This document shows positions 1 to 8,700 of a DNA stretch of 12,709 nucleotides, in pieces. A program made the position numbers and the translations under genes. The notes beneath the pieces were generated by a model that worked only from the letters and a program-made list of their open reading frames with translations, was not told the DNA's origin and ran no database searches. Position 1 is the stretch's first letter. Each line of letters starts with the position of its first letter. The DNA is taken from NCBI GenBank assembly GCA_027596945.1, contig JADGJH010000976.1, positions 1-12,709 on the forward strand, given 5' to 3'. Source of the DNA: Physocladia obscura. Taxonomy: Eukaryota; Chytridiomycota; Chytridiomycetes; Chytridiales; Chytriomycetaceae.

Positions 1-145
1 AAACTGTCACATCATCCCATTGATGTGATGTCACCAGTTTTCTAAGGGGAAAATGTCAAAGTGGTGGTAAATGCACTGTAAATAGTGAAACTCACAGCAG
101 ACTTACAATATATACACAAAAACTGATAACTTGTAGCCTGACATC
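1..145. repeat. Diverged direct repeat, copy 1 (left flank)
   Basis: This stretch matches 390-533 at a constant offset of 389 bp for roughly the first 110 bases, with small indels after that; I estimate 80-85% identity by eye. Both copies start with the same AAACTGTCACATCAT word and carry a short inverted repeat (CACATCA / TGATGTG, 6-nt loop, at 8-27 here). The copy may be cut by the window edge. No coding potential is seen. Several differences between the copies are TG here against CA there, as expected when methylated CpG sites decay. The family is unknown; it could be a MITE, a SINE or part of a larger element. Confidence 0.8.
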
Positions 146-389
146 TCTTTCCTAAAGGCTTCTGACTCTACTTAACAAAGAGAAGGGTTTTTGTTGCTGG
201 TGGTACCAGAACAAACAAGGACTCAGTATCTTAATGGAAAGAAGAGAAAACATTGTTTTTGTACTTGTTTCTATTTCTATCTTTCCTATTTATCTCCAGA
301 GTGCAAAGAACACCACCTGGCTATTGTCAGGACCTAATCAAGAGTCAAATGGTAGCATTGAAAATGAATAATTTTTAAATACCCTTAGA

Positions 390-533
390 AAACTGTCACA
401 TCATCTCATTGATGTGATTTTACCATTTTTTTAAGGGGAAAACACCAAAGCAGTGGTAAATGCACCATAAATAGTGAAACCCACAGCAGAACTACAAAAT
501 CATCTAAAAATTGATAACTTTTAGTTCTGACAA
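390..533. repeat. Diverged direct repeat, copy 2 (left flank)
   Basis: Second copy of the repeat at 1-145, in the same orientation, including the hairpin (CACATCA / TGATGTG at 397-416). The 244 bp between the copies show no obvious similarity to the repeat, so this is not a simple tandem array. Element ends and target-site duplications cannot be fixed from two copies. Confidence 0.8.
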
Positions 534-1651
534 TTCTCTCCAATTAGCTCCCAGCTCTGCTCAACAGTTTGTTGCAATCAAGATATGGAAGAAATCAATC
601 ATGTCTGTTTTCTTACTGATGTAAACAGAACTGCTTACCATGCTCATGCTTCAACAAACAGGATCTTCAGCTATTAATAATCTGAAACAACTATACAACA
701 TAATAGCTGCCATCAAGTTTGAACATATTTTCAGACATCAAATTCTGTGTCACAACACTCAGCAACTGATACAAGTCAAACCACAGCTGGAAAGTAAATG
801 GAAGAAAAATTAACTCCAAGAGTATTTGAAATGTGCCTTAGCTAATTCTAGAAATCCTAATCTCATGAAAAATACTAAGCTCACTGAATCTCAGTCTAAG
901 AGAACATCAACTGAAGAAAAAACTGTTCAAGCATAAAAAGATTCAAGCTCTTCTGAAAGATGAATACTCTTTATTGAAAGAAATGTCTCAATTTGCTTAA
1001 AAAATAAAGAAACAAAAACAATGGACTTGCTTTTCCATCAGTAAGTGGAAGCTTTTGTATTAATAAAATAATGGTAAGGTTTATTTTAAAAACTGTTTGG
1101 AATTTTGTGATGGAGCATTTTGAACTATGGAAATCTAGAAGAAAGAAAAACGAATTCTGTAAAAATCCCTACCGTACACAATCATAAATGAAGATTTTGT
1201 TATAAATTAGATTGCTAATCTAATTTTTCTTGAAGAATTTCTAGAAATTTCTCAAACCTTCTGTTCTTTTCAACAAAATTGATTCACTTTTGATTTGGTC
1301 CTTGAGAATAAATGATATCTGCTTACTTTACATATGACAGGCCAAGTTCAAAATAAGGAGAAAAAAACACAAGTAGAAGGTTTTTGTGAATTTTTGCATT
1401 GACAATTGAAACAAAAAAGCAAAATTAGTCAATGAAAATTTAACTGAATGATTCTTATTGTGTGAACTTCCTAAAAATAAGTTCCTGTAACAATAACTTG
1501 AATTTTACCTTCAAAACCTCTCATTCACTGTCACATGTCTCCACAGGTTCCAACTCAACAGTTACATCTTGTTTTCTACATACATGGCAGAGCTTGAATT
1601 GCAAATGTTGCAGGTGAACCAAGCTGTGCTTTTCCTTCAACTGACTGTGCA
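534..1651. other. Gene-free, CpG-poor left flank
   Basis: I see no convincing gene here. All frames are interrupted, and only two CpG dinucleotides are present (1151 and 1173). Small palindromes occur: a 10-bp stem with a GCT loop (1204-1226) and a 14-bp perfect palindrome around TTCTAGAA (1236-1249). In AT-rich sequence these need not mean anything. The stretch is probably old transposon or repeat debris like its neighbours, but I cannot name a family. Confidence 0.5.
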
Positions 1652-2992
1652 TCACGTTGAGTTCAGAATCCCATTACACTGTTTTTGATCTTTTTCAACC
1701 AATTTTGCACTCTCCTTCAACTCTCTTGCTGTTTTCTGAGCCTCTTTTCTTTCTATTATAGCTCTCTTTGCAGTATTTTTTTTTTCAATTGTGATTTGTT
1801 GTGCTTCATGAAGTGATTGGAAGTCATGCACAACATCAGTCCTCACAATCAATTCAGGATTTGCATAGACCCTTGATGGATCTGCAATTGATCCCATATA
1901 TTCAAAGACATGAATGATAGAAGATACAGTCGATGCTTTCTGGTTGTGCCACATTGAGTTTTGCTCCAGAGATTAAAATTTTTTTGTAAAACAGAAAAAT
2001 GCAAGTTTCACAAAAAGCAGACTGAATAATCTCTTTTGAAACACATTTTGTGGCTTCCAATGCAATTTTTATCAGTTTCTGACCAAGGCTTGTCATGTTG
2101 GTTTGTGAAAAGCTGTGTTTCCTGTGAAAAAGCTCACAGATTTTGTTTTTCAGGATTGCAAATATAACATGATCCAATAGCTGCAAGAAGTGAGTGATGT
2201 TGGAGGCAATATGAAGCCATTAATGCTCAACTTGAAACATTCAGACAGGATGTCAAGAGTTTTGTGAACCCCCAAATTATCCAAAAGAAGAAATGGTGCC
2301 AAATCAACATGTGCAATTTTCCAAAACTCTGAAAATGCCTTCAAAACCGGAATCCACTGCCCTTCAGTCAAATATTTGGTTTCATTGAAGGTAAAAATTA
2401 CTGGAGTTGATTCCTGGTTGTGAAGAGTCAACTGATCCTCTTGCAATTGCAGATTTCCAAATTTTGTTGGAAGGAAAATCACATCAACAATGCACCCCCC
2501 AATTGCAGTTACAATGTAACAAAACTTGTGTGCTTGCCCATGGATCCTGTGTGCTCACTAAAGCAATATAATGCAGTGCTGACAAGTGCTTTTGATTGTG
2601 AGTTGTCATTGTGAAGTTTCAACCACATTTCATCAACATTGACAATAAACTTAAGTCTGTAGTGCTTCTTAGTAAGCCTGTGGTCAAATGCTTTAATTAA
2701 TGCATTCAAGTTAATTGGATTTGAATGTGCTGTTGAGATAGCCTTTGTGCTGCTGAGCTGAATTCAGTCTTTGTGACAGCTGGAAAAACTGTCATACCAC
2801 TTAACAGCAGTCCATTCTGAAGCAGGCTCTCTTTCTCTATTCCATGCTGTTACTAAATCAATGAAGTTTATAGGTGCCAATGGTTGATGGCATAGCAATC
2901 TGGCTTCCAAAAAGTCAACCAAAGCCTGTTCCTCTGCATCTGGGATGTGCCTTGAACTATAAAAGAAACTGCCTGCTCTCTCTTCTCATCTA
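1652..2992 (-). pseudogene. Degenerate pogo/Tigger-type DDE transposase
   Basis: Read on the minus strand across several frames, this is a decayed transposase of the pogo/Tigger group (Tc1-mariner superfamily). In order there is a Tc5/CENP-B-like DNA-binding region (about 2940-2770, DAEEQALVDFLEAR... to AVKWYDSF), a linker with STKAISTAHSNPINLNALIK, then the DDE domain. The first catalytic Asp is in NVDEMW (codon 2632-2634), the second in LLLDNLGVHKT (2279-2281), and the third in QLLDH after ILPPTSLT (2172-2174), equivalent to the family's LPP..THLLQPLD. The second-to-third spacing is about 35 residues, as in pogo. A Lys/Glu-rich tail (about 1830-1690) matches the usual charged C-terminus. 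Inactivation: in-frame TGA at 2764-2766, and frame breaks near 2520, between D2 and D3, and near 1930. It is non-functional as it stands. Terminal inverted repeats were not identified. Confidence 0.85.
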
Positions 2993-3086
2993 TGGGCCAA
3001 TCTGACAGCTTCCTTTGACTTGCATTCAGATTACACCACTTGTTCTGTGGCATTGTTGACAGAAGATCCCTGGTTGATTAGGCTGT

Positions 3087-3290
3087 TTATTTCTTGAAGA
3101 ACACACCTTCTTTGAGATATATTTGGCTAGTTTTGTACACTTCATGATCGTCCGGCCAAATCAGAGCTTCATTAGGCTGTTGGAAATCACAATAATTCAA
3201 ATAAAGTCTGTTTTTTTTGGTTGGTTGCAAAGTTTTTTGGTCAGATTTGAAGGCATACTCAATCTTAGTTTTCCTGTCCTCTGATGTCAA
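3087..3290 (-). other. Unrecognised 67-codon open frame
   Basis: The minus strand is open from an ATG at 3290 to a stop at 3087, encoding a basic, Tyr/Gln-rich 67-residue peptide with no motif I recognise (it contains LYLNYCDFQQPNEALIWPDD). It lies upstream of the pogo fossil but in a different frame from the fossil's recognisable start, and CpG content begins to recover here (3148-3153). It could be the element's N-terminus, a first exon transcribed divergently from DSS1, or chance. I could not build a clean splice to anything downstream. Confidence 0.2.
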
Positions 3291-3509
3291 AATAGTAAAA
3301 GTGGCAATGTCGACTTTAACAGGCTCTAGTCAACAAAAAGTGGATAGCCACTGATTGCAAATGATTGCCATCAAGTGAGTACCAAACAATTCTCCAAAGG
3401 AGAGTATCAGGATGCGTACAAATATCCAAGCCGATTTTCAGGTTTCGTTTTTCAGTTGTCAAAATGACAAAATAAAAAAAAGGTGGTTCAATCAAACAGC
3501 TGTGAAAAA
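3291..3509 (+). promoter_or_regulatory. DSS1 upstream region with possible trans-splice site
   Basis: These 219 bp precede the DSS1 start codon. There is no clear TATA box. A TTTCGTTTTTCAG tract ending at 3455 looks like a 3' splice acceptor with no obvious upstream donor exon, so it may be a spliced-leader acceptor, as used by many nematode genes. Between it and the DSS1 start lies a minimal upstream ORF (ATG ACA AAA TAA, 3464-3475). This is a sequence impression only. Confidence 0.35.
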
Positions 3510-3861
3510 ATGAGTGAAAATAAGAATGGAGCAAAGCCACACATCCCACAATTGAATGATCTGCAAGATGACGATGAGTTTGAAGATTTTGGAGCAGAAT
3601 GTAAGATTAAATTGCAGCCCTGAGCCTTTATGTTTTTCAGCTCAAGCAAAAAATACAGTATGGGATCCAAAACAAGGCAACGCCAACGACACTGCTCTTT
3701 GGCATCAAGATTGGGACACTGATAATATCGACGACGATTTCACTCGTCAACTGAGGTTCTAATAGCTGACTATTCTATCACTGCTTGTTAAATAAACACA
3801 AATCAGGGAGGAGCTGCAAAAGCCCAGACACAATGGAAACGATTCAGCCATGAAAGAATAA
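3510..3861 (+). CDS. dss-1: SEM1/DSS1 (26S proteasome lid / BRCA2-associated acidic protein)
   Basis: Small acidic disordered protein that, in characterised animals and yeast, is a 26S proteasome lid subunit and also binds BRCA2 and the TREX-2 mRNA-export complex. Model: exons 3510-3600, 3641-3755 and 3807-3861; introns of 40 bp (GTAAGA...TTTTCAG) and 51 bp (GTTCTA...AATCAG); 86 residues. Both hallmark acidic-aromatic motifs are present: DDDEFEDFGAE (residues 20-30) and WHQDWDTDNIDDDF (51-64), followed by the conserved TRQLREELQK helix start (65-74). The third exon is easy to miss, because reading through intron 2 gives RF-stop after QL at 3760-3762 and loses the helix. The C-terminus after residue 74 (PRHNGNDSAMKE) is unlike the usual family tail. 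The start fits the family length (about 70-90 residues). A polyadenylation signal follows at 3879. Function is by family; the identification is secure. Confidence 0.93.
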
Positions 3862-3878
3862 TCCACGTCAAAAGCTTC

Positions 3879-3884
3879 AATAAA
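3879..3884 (+). terminator. AATAAA polyadenylation signal for DSS1
   Basis: A canonical AATAAA begins 17 nt after the DSS1 stop codon. The convergent carrier gene's stop codon lies only about 77 bp further on, so the DSS1 3' UTR must be very short or overlap the neighbour's transcript. Confidence 0.7.
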
Positions 3885-3949
3885 AATAGTTCGAACTTTA
3901 TAAATCTATTCGATAATCCCAAATTACGCAAAACACTCTCATGCGAATA

Positions 3950-3955
3950 TTTAAT
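3950..3955 (-). terminator. Possible ATTAAA polyadenylation signal for the carrier
   Basis: On the minus strand ATTAAA follows the carrier stop codon after 5 nt. It is the only near-canonical signal close to the stop. It is weak evidence, because this stretch is AT-rich. Confidence 0.35.
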
Positions 3956-3960
3956 TTAAA

Positions 3961-5291
3961 TTAATCCAGCAAAACTGAAGCTGCTATCTTGACTTGTTCC
4001 CTGTGAAGATTCAAAGAGTTTTAATGGCCAAGCTGAGTTTAATCGAAAGCAGTTTACTTACAAAAACACAAAAGTCAAGATGGTATGAGGCCTAGAGAAA
4101 AAAAGGAAAAAAGGTTGTTACGTCGGCAATCTAAACAAAATAATGACACATATTTACCCGATTCGCAAATAATGTGCAAAGTAGCCTTTGAAGAGTGCGC
4201 CCGGACCTTCTGTTCCCAATGTTTTTCGCATGCAGTCAAAAACAGAGTTATACAGCGCCCCTTTACCATCAGCGGTTCGATTTTGATTGTACATTCTTGT
4301 ACTCAGTACATCAAATGGATTCATGGCTGTGCAAACAAAGAAAGATGTAAATGCGCTAGCAGCGAAATGAAGTGCAACTCCGCCGTCTCCGCCTTCGATT
4401 TTAAACCAACCACTCTTAGTTAGAAGATTTTTGCTCGCATCGTATGTCGACAGTTGAACCGCCGAACCAACACCTGTTCGAAGCATTGATGCATCGACAC
4501 CACGCCACAATCCTGCGACACCTTCACTCCGGTAAATATGCACAAAGCTCTTCCAAAGGCCCCTGAGCACATAAGAATGCTGCGCACCAACTGCCATATG
4601 CGGTGAATAAGATTGCATGCGTGTTTTGACTAAAAAGAATGGCGATCCAAATGCAGCGCCAAGCATCCCGCAACCAGCACCACTGGTAACCATAGCGACT
4701 GCTTTCCCAACGCCAGTGCTTGCGGCTCCCTGCCCACCAATCCAATCACCAGTCGAAATAAGAACATCTCTGATTGGCTCGTAGAATCCCAGCCGAGTTC
4801 CATTCATGAGTGACTGATAAAAATATCCTGGTAGCAAACCCTTCTGAATTCCATGGATTCCTTCGGTGCGTAGAATTTTCAAAAAAGCAGAGAGTGCTCC
4901 ATTATATTGGCGAACGTGGGCAGCATTACGTGCTTCGAGCTCGCCTTGGAGTTGCAGTCGAGTTTTCACAACCTAAAAAAGAACAATGCGTTTTGGTAAA
5001 CTAATCATCGACATTTTCGAGAAAGAGCTGGAATCAACAAAAAGTTATTTTCGGCCTTTTACCTCCATAGGGTTGGTGATAGTAACGGCGCCTGAATTGT
5101 TATTAATAATATCGGCGAAAGTGTTCGTGAGAATAACGCAAATAGATAAGAAGTTGCGATCAAACAATCTCAATCACTACTGAAAGTAACTAACCGCATG
5201 CTGCAATGGCTCCACAACTAAAGCTTCGTAAATGCGCCAAGAATATTGAAGTGAGTGAGTCGTTCGCCGACAGCACTTGTGTTGTTGCCAT
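3961..5291 (-). CDS. Mitochondrial carrier, SLC25A34/35 (oxaloacetate-carrier-like) family
   Basis: Inner-mitochondrial-membrane solute carrier. Model, in transcript order: exons 5291-5195, 5091-5063, 4972-4158, 4091-4062, 4000-3961; introns of 103, 90, 66 and 61 bp, all GT-AG; 336 residues. The three carrier signatures are visible: NPMEVVKTRLQ (P40), GSPFFLVKTRMQ (P153) and NPFDVLSTRMYNQ (P261), each starting one of the three two-helix repeats. The aromatic residue in place of the acidic one in repeat 2 and Ser in place of Lys in repeat 3 are typical of the SLC25A34/35 and yeast OAC1 group, as are GELEARN after signature 1, LMNGTRLG near residue 97, and LRIGPHTILTFVF at the end. Splicing exons 4 and 5 is needed to recover EQVKIA after FVFL; otherwise a TAA at 4060 ends the frame early. 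Start: the only Met in frame with GAIAACG. The substrate is not certain; human SLC25A34/35 are still poorly characterised. Confidence 0.93.
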
Positions 5292-5702
5292 TTTAAGGCA
5301 AAATTTTTGAGAGTTTTGAGAGTTTGCACTCTCTTTGAAAATGTGTAAATTAATTTGAAATTTTCATGAAGGCCTTGTTTTCATTCGATTATTATTTATG
5401 CCTTGAATGCTTTTTTTTTTCTTTTTTTTTTTCGCTTTTTTTTTTGGTAAAATTAACATGTGATTCTGTTCGTTCCAAACGTTCTTTTGAATTAGTCACA
5501 GCTCCCCATTTAAATACAATTTTTTCTTTTTTAGCAAGAGAGAGGTGCCTGATTTTAATGGCAGAAAAAAAAGAGAGACTGCTGAAACCAATCTCTACTG
5601 ACATTTCGGCTCCTTTGATTTAATTTGATTAAATTGTTTTTTTCAAGTTTGAATCGAAGGAAAGCCAAGATCAAATTCTAATTCAAACTCTTTTGCTCAA
5701 AG
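5292..5702. promoter_or_regulatory. Divergent promoter interval, carrier (-) / SLO2 (+)
   Basis: This 411-bp interval separates the two start codons and must hold both promoters and 5' UTRs. It contains three T-runs in series, T10-C-T11-CGC-T10 (5411-5445), a form of T-block common in nematode promoters. A GAGAGT/ACTCTC hairpin (5318-5333) is just upstream of the carrier ATG. A TTTCTTTTTTAG acceptor-like tract ends at 5534, and a 21-codon ORF follows at 5558-5623. I see no convincing TATA box. Confidence 0.6.
5558..5623 (+). other. Possible upstream ORF in the SLO2 5' region
   Basis: A short frame, ATG to TAA, encodes a 21-residue basic peptide beginning MAEKKERLL. It lies 24 nt after an acceptor-like TTTTTTAG and 79 bp before the SLO2 ATG. 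If the SLO2 transcript is trans-spliced or spliced at 5534, ribosomes would meet this start first. There is no family resemblance, and chance is a fair alternative. Confidence 0.25.
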
Positions 5703-8700
5703 ATGACTCAGTTTTTGGTTTCTGAAGCCGGCACAAGTGAACAGGCCACACTTTCAATGCGCCACAGTAAAGTAAACAAACTGCTTGATACCTTGGGAGC
5801 AAAATCACTTGAGGTTGGAAACACTGGTTAAAAACTTGGGTATCGGTTGTAAAACAAAGGTATCAAACAGATGCAATCTGCTAGACAATCGATGGAGGAC
5901 AAGGCGGCATTAATGCTGAATATGGTCAAGCCTGAAGTCAAAAGCTACAAATATGTTCGTGACGCTCTCCGGTCGAATCAACCAATAGGGCAAACCAAGC
6001 TTTCCTCGAGTTTATCTGTCTTGTCGCGATTCGCCATTCTCGGGTCATTCTTTGCTAGTGAAGGATGCAAAATCGCTTTTACAATACTTGACCTCATATC
6101 CGACCTATTTTTTTGCACCTTATACCTTTTCGACATTCAATGGGCTCTTTCTCATGAGAAAGATCCTAATCTTTCCGGATTACCAGGACCGTCTTATTTT
6201 TGGATTTCTCGACTTCCTGAAACATTTACTCTATGTGTTGCTTTCTCAATTTTCATTGCGGTATCGTGGTGTTACAGCGTTGCGTTTGCTGACAACCGAA
6301 TCCGCGCCGTATTCAGTGCGCTCACGCTTACTAATATTTTAACGGCACTGCCGTTTATCGTATCAGTGCAGATAAGCGAAGCACGATATCTCTATATACC
6401 ATATTTTTTGCGAGCAATTGTCGCTGTGGATCGATTACAGAAAGTTTTGCGATTACGTGGCGCAACGACGCTCCTGAAGTTTGGTGTTGTGATGGAAAAA
6501 GTTATCATGCTATTAGGAACGATGATCGCAATAGTTTATCTTGCGTTGTGTCTATTCCAATACGTCGAATTCAGATTCGGAAATCGAATTTTGAACATTT
6601 TCGATTCTTTGTATGTTTACTTGTTTATTTATTTTATTATTTTTGGATTTAATTTCCTTAATTTTTAGCTATTTTGTGGTGGTTACTTTGTCCACAGTTG
6701 GATACGGTGATATTGCTCCGCAAACTCGAGAAGGAGAACTAGTTGTCGTAATTCTCATCTTTGCTGCTCTCACAGTTTTGCCTTCCTTAATTGGTGAACT
6801 CCTTTCTGCAATTGCAGAAAGACGCGGTGGTCATGGTGGCGTTTATTCACGAGGAAATGCCAATTATTTTGTTGTTCTTGGAAACTTTGAAAATGAATTG
6901 ATAATGTCCGATGTATTGGACGGAATTCTTCACGAAGTAAGATTGTTTAATATCGCCCTATTTGTTCTAAAAACCGCATCAACAACTACCAGCAATCTAC
7001 AAACGAGAAAGTTGTGATTCTTGCCAGATCTGCTGCCACCCCGAAAGTAACCGAAGTTGTTTCTGACTACAAGTATAAAAATTGCGTAACATATCTGGTT
7101 GGATCAGGAATGAAGAAACCCGACCTTGAGCGTGCACAAGTGAAACACGCTTCAGCTGTATACGTTCTTGGAGATCGTGGGGCGTCAGATCGCCGACGCG
7201 AAGATGAACGAAATACTTTGCGAGTTTGGGCTATTCGTAACTATGCTCCAGACGTACCGATTTTTGTTCGAAATTTATTGCCAGACTCCGAGCCTTATCA
7301 AGAAATGACAGTAGATGCTTGTTCGTGCTCTATTTATTTTCTCTCGTTTTTTGGTTTAAATTATTTAAATACAGCAATATGTGTGGGAAACTTGAAGCAG
7401 CTTATTTTAGGATTAACGGTCATGTATGAAGGCGCATCAACATTTTTAATAAATTTAATGAATATTAGTGAGTTGTTTTCCTCTTCATTATGCATTTTAA
7501 ATTAATCAGTCACACAGCCTCATCGGAATCTTCTTATGAAACTTTGTGGGAGGCACAATACGGGGACGGCTTTGGAAATGAAATTTTCGTGGTCCCAATG
7601 AATCCAGTTTTTGCTGGTACTTCATTTAATGAAGCATCGTGCTATGTTTTTGCGAAACTACAACTGAACATGATTGGAGTGCGAGTGTACTCAATGGAAA
7701 CTGATTCGCGCATTATTTTATTGAACCCTGGTAAAGCTTACATCCTTGCCAACGAAGACGAAGTTGTACTTGTCAGCCAGACAGAATCAGACGCCAGTGC
7801 ATTTTCAAATCTGGCAAGCATTTCTTTAGTTATTCACCAAACTTACTAATTTAGCTTGCTCAGACGAAATCAGATTTCTTAAGCTCGCTTAAAGGCATCA
7901 ACTCTGTCCATTATTATACTCCGACCAATAATTCCATCCGTGATTCTATCCCAATCAGCGTTAACTCGACAATTTTAACTGATAGCATTACTTCCGATTC
8001 CTTTGCGCTCAAAAGAATTCAATCGAAGCATTATAAAAAAAAATTACCAGAAAAAATGAAACGTGCTGGCAGCGTCCCGCTCTTAAACCAAGAGTTTATT
8101 TTGGGCTATCCAGTTGCACCATACCAAGATTCTACGATTCCACAATGCAAACTACTTGCTCAAATGTCAAATCTCGATGACTTAGTTGTACAATCTGCAA
8201 GCGATTGGATTGGACATGTTTTAGTATGCACCGGAAGTTTTGATCTTTTCAAATTTGTTTGTGGGATGAGGTTTGTTTTTTTGTTTTGTTTTTTGATGTT
8301 TTTTATTAAACATTCAATTTTCAGATCTTCTCATTTGGAATTCCATTATCGCATCTTGTTTCTTGCTAATAGAAAACCTACCCCTACCGAATTTGAGACG
8401 TTATCAATGTTTCCAGAAATTAGCTATATAGTTGGCGATCCGCGCAGTAAAAAAGTGCTATTAAATGCAGGCCTTCGTGGTTGCACAAAAGGTATGTTAT
8501 TTATTATTCTTTATTTTTTAATTCAAGGTATTTGAATTCCAGTTGCTGTAGTGAATATGGGAACATATTCTTCTGGAGAATTCGCTGGAAGTGAGGCCAT
8601 CATGATTTCGTATTTAATCCATCACATGTTTAAGAGAGGCGAATTACTACACCACAAGAACGTGATTATCGAAGTTACACGTCGCCCACATATCAGTTAT

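Noticed and set aside
1..533. Regularly spaced repeats suggesting an array
   Set aside because: There are only two diverged copies 389 bp apart with unrelated DNA between them. This is neither a CRISPR nor a satellite array, and the organism is eukaryotic.
1204..1249. Small hairpin and TTCTAGAA palindrome (heat-shock-element-like)
   Set aside because: Short AT-rich palindromes are expected by chance, and no nearby gene would use them.
3316..3670. Two overlapping minus-strand frames over the DSS1 start
   Set aside because: Antisense to DSS1 exon 1 and its promoter; no family resemblance.
4085..4423. 112-codon plus-strand open frame
   Set aside because: It lies antisense to carrier exon 3 and intron 3. 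Composition and position mark it as a shadow of the carrier.
4524..4745. 73-codon minus-strand frame with many Trp
   Set aside because: Alternative frame of carrier exon 3; no motif of its own.
5366..5623. 85-codon plus-strand frame in the divergent promoter
   Set aside because: Its hydrophobic middle is just the translated T-runs (FFFSFFFSLFF). Only the short ATG-initiated end is kept, as a possible upstream ORF.
6052..6342. 96-codon plus-strand frame
   Set aside because: Out-of-frame shadow of channel exon 2, which encodes S1-S4.
7829..7854. GT donor at 7829 as an alternative to the GC donor
   Set aside because: The resulting intron would be 26 bp, well below the 40-bp minimum seen elsewhere in the window.
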